This document shows positions 58,295 through 64,000 of a stretch of 64,000 nt of DNA, piece by piece (position 1 is the stretch's first letter; each line of letters begins with the position of its first letter). The notes under the pieces are model-generated. The model was given only the letters and a program-made list of their open reading frames with translations, was not told the origin of the DNA and searched no databases. Position numbers and translations under genes: made by a program. Source of the stretch: Zygnema cylindricum (Eukaryota > Streptophyta > Zygnematophyceae > Zygnematales > Zygnemataceae); the NCBI GenBank assembly GCA_037447655.1, contig JBBHKE010001577.1, positions 421,545 through 485,544 of the forward strand, given 5' to 3'.

Positions 58295-59520
58295 TTTATT
58301 TTAGTGTTTGTAGGGTACATTCCGGTATATTCCCCTATATTTCACTACAACTATGTTACATCTTTCTTACATTGATAAACAATGTCCGTACATTTTTGTA
58401 CTATTAAGGTACAAGTGGGGATTTTGGGTTTATAGAGTATATTGGCGTACGTTCTTTTATATTTCAGTACAACTGTTTTAGAATTTTTGTACTTTTAGGT
58501 TTTTTACGATACAATTTCCGTATATTTCGTACATTTCCGTTTAATTCCGTACTTTCTAAGGATTATTTAGAATAACGCTTTCCATACCATTTTGTACATG
58601 TCCGTACAAAAAAAATAGCACAAAATTTACAAAAAGTATGAAATTAACGAATATTACGTAGTTTTCCTCAAAATGTGGAAATTTGTACCAATAGGACACC
58701 AACGCTTAAAGCTCATCAAAATGTACGCATCTAAAAGGACACATCCAAAAGAACACGTGTAAAACTACGCGGTTAAAAGTACAAATCCAAAAGGGTGCAT
58801 CTAAATGTACGTGTCAATAAAATACACCTAAAAGTAAGCGTCAAAAAGTACAGTTGTAAAATTGCATATCCAAAAGTACGTCTAAAAGTATGCATCTAAA
58901 TTTTCACATCTAAAAGTACACATTTATAAAAGTACGCATCTAAAAGTGCGCCTCTAAGTACGCGTTTACAAACACCCATTGAAAAGTAAGCGTTTAGAGT
59001 ATGTTATTTAAAGTGCGGCACTAAACCGTTTGTCCAACATTCAATTTCGTTAACAAAAATTGAGTGTACCACAAGTTTGAAATTCTGCCTTAATTTATGT
59101 TCTAATCACCTTTCGTATATGAATGAGTCATTGCAAGATATTTATTCGCAAAGTAGAAAAAACTTGAATTTTCGGTGTAGCACTACTACGATAACTGGTA
59201 TCGCGATATTTTGAGCTATAATTCCAACACTAGGATACAACATTAGGATTTAGCTTCGCATATTTGTCCATTTTGTCTTTCTAAATATTTTCATTTGATG
59301 TAGTATTTCTACAAAACTTTATCTAGAGAATGGAATTGCCACAAATTGTTCCCTTTTTGCTTTTTGTTTTTCTCTCCACAAAATATTAAGAATGGCAAAA
59401 GGATCCGTGTCTTGCAATATTTTTTGCGTTTTCCACTACCTCATGACCGATTCAACCTTTAAATAGAATCACGAAAAGGTGAAATATCTTAAAACTATCC
59501 ACCAAAAAATTGAAGTAAAA
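58295..59520. other. Spacer with GTAC-rich and short-period repeats
   Basis: 58300-58640 has many GTACA/TGTAC motifs. 58715-58990 is the short-period repeat listed separately. 59185-59235 has ATCGCGATA-type motifs. No gene is seen. Confidence 0.5.
58715..58990. repeat. Degenerate repeat of about 15 bp (GTACGCATCTAAAA type)
   Basis: Units such as GTACGCATCTAAAAG, GTACAAATCCAAAAG and GTATGCATCTAAA recur about 15-20 times with variable spacing and base changes. It is a minisatellite-like array of low fidelity. Confidence 0.75.
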
Positions 59521-61410
59521 TGCACAAAAGAGTTTGATGTGGGATGGATGGCAAGGTATCAAGAGAACTTTGTATGACGTTTTGTATGTTCCGAAGTATT
59601 AGGCAAACTTGTTTTCTACTTCGGTTGCTGAAAGCAAAGGCTTTGATGTGCGAGCTAGCAAAGGAAAGAAGACACCTAGCAAAGATGGTAGAGTAGCCTT
59701 TGTAGGCAATAGAGGCCCAAACATATTTTATCGTATAGACTTTTCTAATAAAGGAGATTTTGTGTTTCTTTTCTAGTAAAGGAGATTTTGTGTATTCCAG
59801 TGTCTTTACTAAAAATGTTTTGTGGCATAAAAGACAAGGGCATGTGCATCATAACAGGCTGAATAAGATGGTTAATTATTTTATGATAGATGGAGTTCAG
59901 CTTGGTCAAAAAGAGTCCCACTTCTATGGTGGTTGTGCTCTCGCGAAGCTTCACAAACTTCCCTTACCACAAGTTTCAGATCACCGAGCAAATCACCTTC
60001 TCGTCCTTATCCTTTCGGACGTATTTGGAACTTCAAAAATCCCTTCTCTTGGTGGAAACAAAGACATGGTCACCTTCACCAATAACTACTCACAGTACAG
60101 CCGAGTTTACTTCATGAAGAAAAAGAAAGAGTTTCTCATGCATTTGAAGCATTATCGGATTTGGGCGGAGAAGCTTCATAACAAACCAATCTTTGCTTTA
60201 AGATCCGACAACCATGGAGAGTATGTATCTCATGCATTGTATGATTACATGAAAGAAATTGGAATTTCTCATGAGTTCACTGTTCCTTATACTCCGGAAC
60301 AAAATGGTGTTTTTGATAGGTTTGATTGAACCTTGACTGAGTCTGTTAGATCTATAATGATGGATAAAGGTGTGGATCCTAAATTTTGGGGGGAAGCTTT
60401 TCAGCGTGCTTCCTACATCCAAAATAGGATAGAGACTTGGGCAGTTAAGGATAAAACTCCCTATGAAATGTGGACAAGAAGAAAGCCAGATGTAAGTCAT
60501 TTCACAGTATTTGGTAGCAAATGTTTAATTTTTGACAATCTTCCTTATTGGAAGCTCACTCCAAAATATAAACCTAGAATATTTATGGGTTATGATGATG
60601 AATTTGCAAGATATAGATTGTATAACCCTCAAAAATGTTCCCTTCAAAAAACTATAAATATTTTGATAAAAGAAAAAAGAGTGAATTTGTGGATGTTTTT
60701 AGTATCAATGCTTCAAAAGAAAATCAAAAAATACAAGATTATGTCATACTTGATCAGATTCCTTTCAGTGTATCCTATTCTTCTCCCTCTTATAGGGTAT
60801 TGAAAAAAAGAATTGGGCAGTCAAATTCTCCATTTGTTGCAGCTGCTACTCCACCTTTTTCTCCTCCTCCTCCTCCACCTCTAAGACATAATAAGGGACC
60901 AACAGTTCCCGCTACAGATTTTCCTGGGGAAAGAAGATAGAGCACCCGATTCAGAGGCAAACAAGTGGAGAGTGCTTTGTATGGTGGCACACAAAAGCCT
61001 CTCACCATTTAGGAGGCCTTTCTTTTCCCTCACAAGGAGCACTAGATCTTTGCTGCTAATGATGAGATTAGGTCGATCATCGAGGCGCAAACTTGGGAAC
61101 TTATGGAGCTTCCACCAACAGGAAAGTGATCGGTTATAAGTGGGTGCTCAAACTAAAACTATGTCTTGATAATACTATTGAAAGGTATAAGGCTAGGCTG
61201 GTTGGTTAGGGATATAGTAAGAAAAAGGGTATTGATTATGAGGAAACCTTTTCATCGTAGTTCGTTTTCCTATTGTCACGCTATTGAGGATATGGAGCTT
61301 CATCAAATGGATATTAAGACAACTTTATTGTATGGAGACTTAGAGGAAGCCACTTATATGAAAGAACCAGAGGGGTATGTAGTGAAATGGAAAGAAAATC
61401 TGGTTTCTAA
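59520..61410 (+). pseudogene. copia-2 gag-pol fragment, truncated at the 3' side
   Basis: 59520-59760 holds protease/pre-integrase remnants with stops, and a 28-bp duplication around AAAGGAGATTTTGTGT (59744 and 59772). 59760-60329 encodes LWHKRQGHVHHNRLNKM, then integrase with LILSDVFGTSKIPSLGG, ALRSDNHGEY and TPEQNGVFDRFD, ended by a stop. 60333-60803 continues with SIMMDKGVDPKFWGEAF and TPYEMWTRRKPDV. RT begins near 61130 (WVLKLKLCLDNTIERYKARL) but has several stops. It is cut at 61410 by the LTR of copia-3. Confidence 0.85.
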
Positions 61411-62322
61411 TGTTGTTCTACGACCACTAGTGCAGGTGGAGGAGCAGTAGTAGTAGTAGAAGTATACATAATTCACTCACAAAAGAAAACCAAAAACCCT
61501 TCTATGCAACTATTTTCTACACCTTGTCAACTCTGAAACAACAGTCAAACCTGTTTCAAACTATACCAAAATATAGAATATCACAAAGATTGATAACTTC
61601 GAAAGTTTCATGCCAATTGATTTAACCTACACCAAGATATGCAACTCATAAGTTTCCCAAAAACAATCTGCAGATTATATTTTCTGGAATTCTAGATACA
61701 TAAAATGTTCCAAGTCCTAAGTCTTATACTTGTAGTGAGTTTCTACTCCTACTTTTTCAATTACTTAGTGTTGTATCTCTGATACAAGTATTCCAAAGAG
61801 ATACATCCAAGAACCAAATTACCACTAAGATCTTAGTTCTCATAATCATGCTAAAGTTTATTCTACCACTTTACACTCAGTATTAGTGAGAGATTAATAG
61901 TAAGTGATTGTACAAATACTTGCCACCGACTTAGTTACTATTGTCCGGATACGCCCATCCACCTGCCAGCTAATCACTTGTGATCTTGTCATGAATCTTG
62001 TCCATTAATTTGATTCATATCAACCACAACTCGGATGTCCCATTCCCAATCATATTCAATGTCACCGCAGCTTTGTCGTAGCAGCGTCGTCTCGTACCGA
62101 ATCATATCCAAAAATAACCGCAGCTGCCTTGTCTCGTTTCAGCTGCTTTGTCCCATCTGCGTCGCAACTGCTTTGTCCCGTCCAATGTGTGATGCATGTA
62201 TGTGGATGTCGATGTTATTCCGAAAACACCTGTTTTGTTCTTTAAGTGAGACGCGTGTTCTTTATGCTGTCTTTTTGCCGTCACACTAATTTACTGAGTC
62301 TTAAACCTTTCCAGTTTCAACA
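61411..62322 (-). repeat. 3' LTR of copia-3
   Basis: 912 bp, read from TGTTGAAACTGG at 62322 to ...CAACA at 61411, so TGTTG and CAACA are inverted ends. The purine run AAGGGGAG stands just before it on the minus strand. It interrupts the RT frame of copia-2. Confidence 0.8.
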
Positions 62323-62563
62323 CTCCCCTTAAGCTTTAGACTTAGTGTATCAACGTAGCTGCGATGTTAACCAGCGCAATTGTGTTTGTCAAACTAGCCC
62401 AGTATAGCAGCATAGCAACGCAGCAAATCAGCTAGTTACCTAGTCCCACTGAATCCCAATATAGCGCAACATGGTAGTATAGCAATGCCGCAACTTAGCC
62501 AGTCACCTAGTCCCACTACATCATGATGTCGGACTAGCGCAGCATGACAGCGCAACAACTCAG

Positions 62564-63990
62564 CTAGTCACCTAGTCCCATTGCATCCCTATAGTACTTC
62601 AGCTTAGGAGCAGGGAGAGATTTAGTGAGCATATCGGCAATCATTTTTGTATCAGGTAAATAGCATAATTCAATCACATTGGAAAACACTTTTTCTCTTA
62701 CAAAGTGTAACCTTACATCCAGGTTCTTGCTCTTGAAGTGGTGACTCGGGTTAGAGACAATGGCAATGGCAGCCTGGTTTTCACACCAGATCACCTATGG
62801 TCCAACATACATGTATCCCAATTCCTACAACATTGATTTTACCCATAAGAGTTTTTTGAGGTTCGAGCTTCCTACCATGTAATCTTACATCATTGTCGAC
62901 TTTGCCGTGACCTTTTATTTGTTGCTTCAGCATCAAGTCCAATTCCCAATTTGCAAAGCAAATCTCGTTGTGGATTTTCGACTTGGCATGTCACCAAAGC
63001 TTACATCATTTCATGTTTGTAGCTTCACTTCTCCTCCGCCTTATGTGAATTTGAGATCTTTAGTTCCTGCCAAATATTTTTAGACTTTTCTTGCTGCATC
63101 AAGGTCAAATTTTCTCGGATTTTCTAGACTTCTCATCAATTCCCAAATTGCTGCAACAATGTCATGTCGGGTGCTATTCATGATATATATTAAACTCCTC
63201 ACTATTTGTCTTTAAGGTATTAGTGTCATAGAATCATCCAGGTATCCAAAATATAGCATTTGCTACCAAAGACTTTGAAATGACTAACATCTGGTATTCT
63301 ACCAGTCTAGAACTCGTAAGGTGTTGTCTTTACCAATCTTGACCTTATTATATTCTTTATATAAATAGCACAATTTAATGCTTCAGCCCATAATTTCGGA
63401 TCCACATTTTTATATGCAAGCATGGACCTAGAGCTATCTGTGATAGTTCTATTTAGTCTTTTGAAAACCCCATTATGTTCCAGTGAATATGGAGATTAGC
63501 TGATGACTAATGCCCCTCAAGTATGAAGGTTTCAAACTCTTTTGACATATTTGCGCCGTTGTGCATTGGAGTTCCAAAATTGGTAAGCCATGTAATTTTG
63601 CATGTATGTGTGAAGTGGCCAAAGACTTCACACTTATCTTTCATGAAGTAGACTTTAGTAAACCTTAAAAAATCATATGTAAAAGTAACCATAAATTTCA
63701 TCCCATTGGTAGATGGTACCTTTGCAATACCAAAAACATCAGAATGAATTAGTTGCAAAAGTTTAGTTGATCTGTGTTCAGATTCTTGAGAAAACGATAA
63801 TCTGTGTATTTTTCCTAGTGCACATCAATCGCAGGTTTTAGCTGACTGATTTGAAAAAGTGACTCCTTCTAATTTACCTGTATGTACGATTTTTTTCAAA
63901 CCGTCATAGTTCACATTACGTAACCTCTTATGCCACATCTCATATGAAGATAATGTACCGGAATATAAAACATCATTTTCTTTATTATCG
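62564..63990 (-). pseudogene. copia-3 pol relic
   Basis: 62564-62794 encodes the RNase H end: WCENQAAIAIVSNPSHHFKS, KNLDVRLHFVREKV and KMIADMLTKSLPAPKL. 63507-63758 encodes the integrase core start with FMVTFTYDFLRFTKVYFM. Frames between them are short and broken, and most of the RT is absent. Confidence 0.8.
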
Positions 63991-64000
63991 GGCATATCCA

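Larger units (their letters stand above)
61411..64000 (-). mobile_element. copia-3, degenerate, runs off the window
   Basis: Minus-strand order from the window edge: pre-integrase zinc region (about 63781-64000, with stops), integrase start (63507-63758, QLIHSDVFGIAKVPSTNG), integrase C-terminal remnants (63240-63480), a short RT/RNase H remnant (near 63150), the RNase H end (62564-62794), LTR. The RT is mostly missing, so there is an internal deletion. The 5' LTR must lie beyond 64000. Confidence 0.8.

Overview
The window looks like nuclear DNA of a streptophyte, meaning a land plant or a close charophyte relative. Every real gene has its best-recognised relatives in plants: N-acetylglucosaminyltransferase I, the plant-only SKL2 protein, RTF2 with the plant-style GGGGDGGATGAESRD stretch, and a plastid-type phosphoribosylanthranilate isomerase. 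The introns are many and long, plant telo-box motifs occur, and the repeats are Ty1-copia, MULE and MITE types. The DNA is AT-rich with many CT/GA and CCCTCT tracts and one 761-base N gap. I cannot name the species. The long repeat-laden introns and divergent proteins would suit a non-seed plant or charophyte, but that is inference.

The left 36 kb is the gene part. In order: GnT-I (minus, 19 exons, 2664-14034); a conserved helix-hairpin-helix-like protein of unknown function (plus, 15901-18878); SKL2 (minus, 8 exons, 20427-27603); RTF2 (plus, 2 exons, 28540-30834); PAI (minus, 3 exons, 32662-35941); and a tRNA-Val(AAC) gene (plus, 36287-36359). Neighbours alternate between divergent pairs (GnT-I/HhH and SKL2/RTF2) and convergent pairs (HhH/SKL2 and RTF2/PAI). 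The genes act in separate housekeeping processes: Golgi N-glycan maturation, plastid shikimate-related or tryptophan metabolism, replication termination and translation. I see no joint pathway beyond SKL2 and PAI both being plastid proteins linked by name to aromatic metabolism. I rebuilt exons by matching protein similarity to splice sites and reading phase. GnT-I, SKL2 and PAI close without any frame break. The HhH and RTF2 genes each need removal of one extra base, in both cases next to a run of C.

From about 36.6 kb to the end the window is a nested transposon yard. It holds a hAT-like MITE with a perfect 8-bp target duplication. A degenerate copia element (37458-45613) has its 5' part split by two LTRs in the opposite orientation. 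A composite MULE-like element (about 46.7-58.3 kb) has long inverted ends, a broken transposase, and a solo LTR inserted in its right arm. A plus-strand copia fragment (59.5-61.4 kb) is cut by another minus-strand copia that runs off the window. A family of about 200-225-bp MITEs with TA target sites is scattered through both parts, mostly in introns.

The points most worth a second look are: an AT-AC (U12-type) intron in GnT-I; a GC-AG intron in the HhH gene, whose exon 2 lies between complementary pyrimidine and purine tracts; a tRNA-Arg-like module kept antisense at the same place in several copia-family LTRs; and the TA-flanked MITE family.
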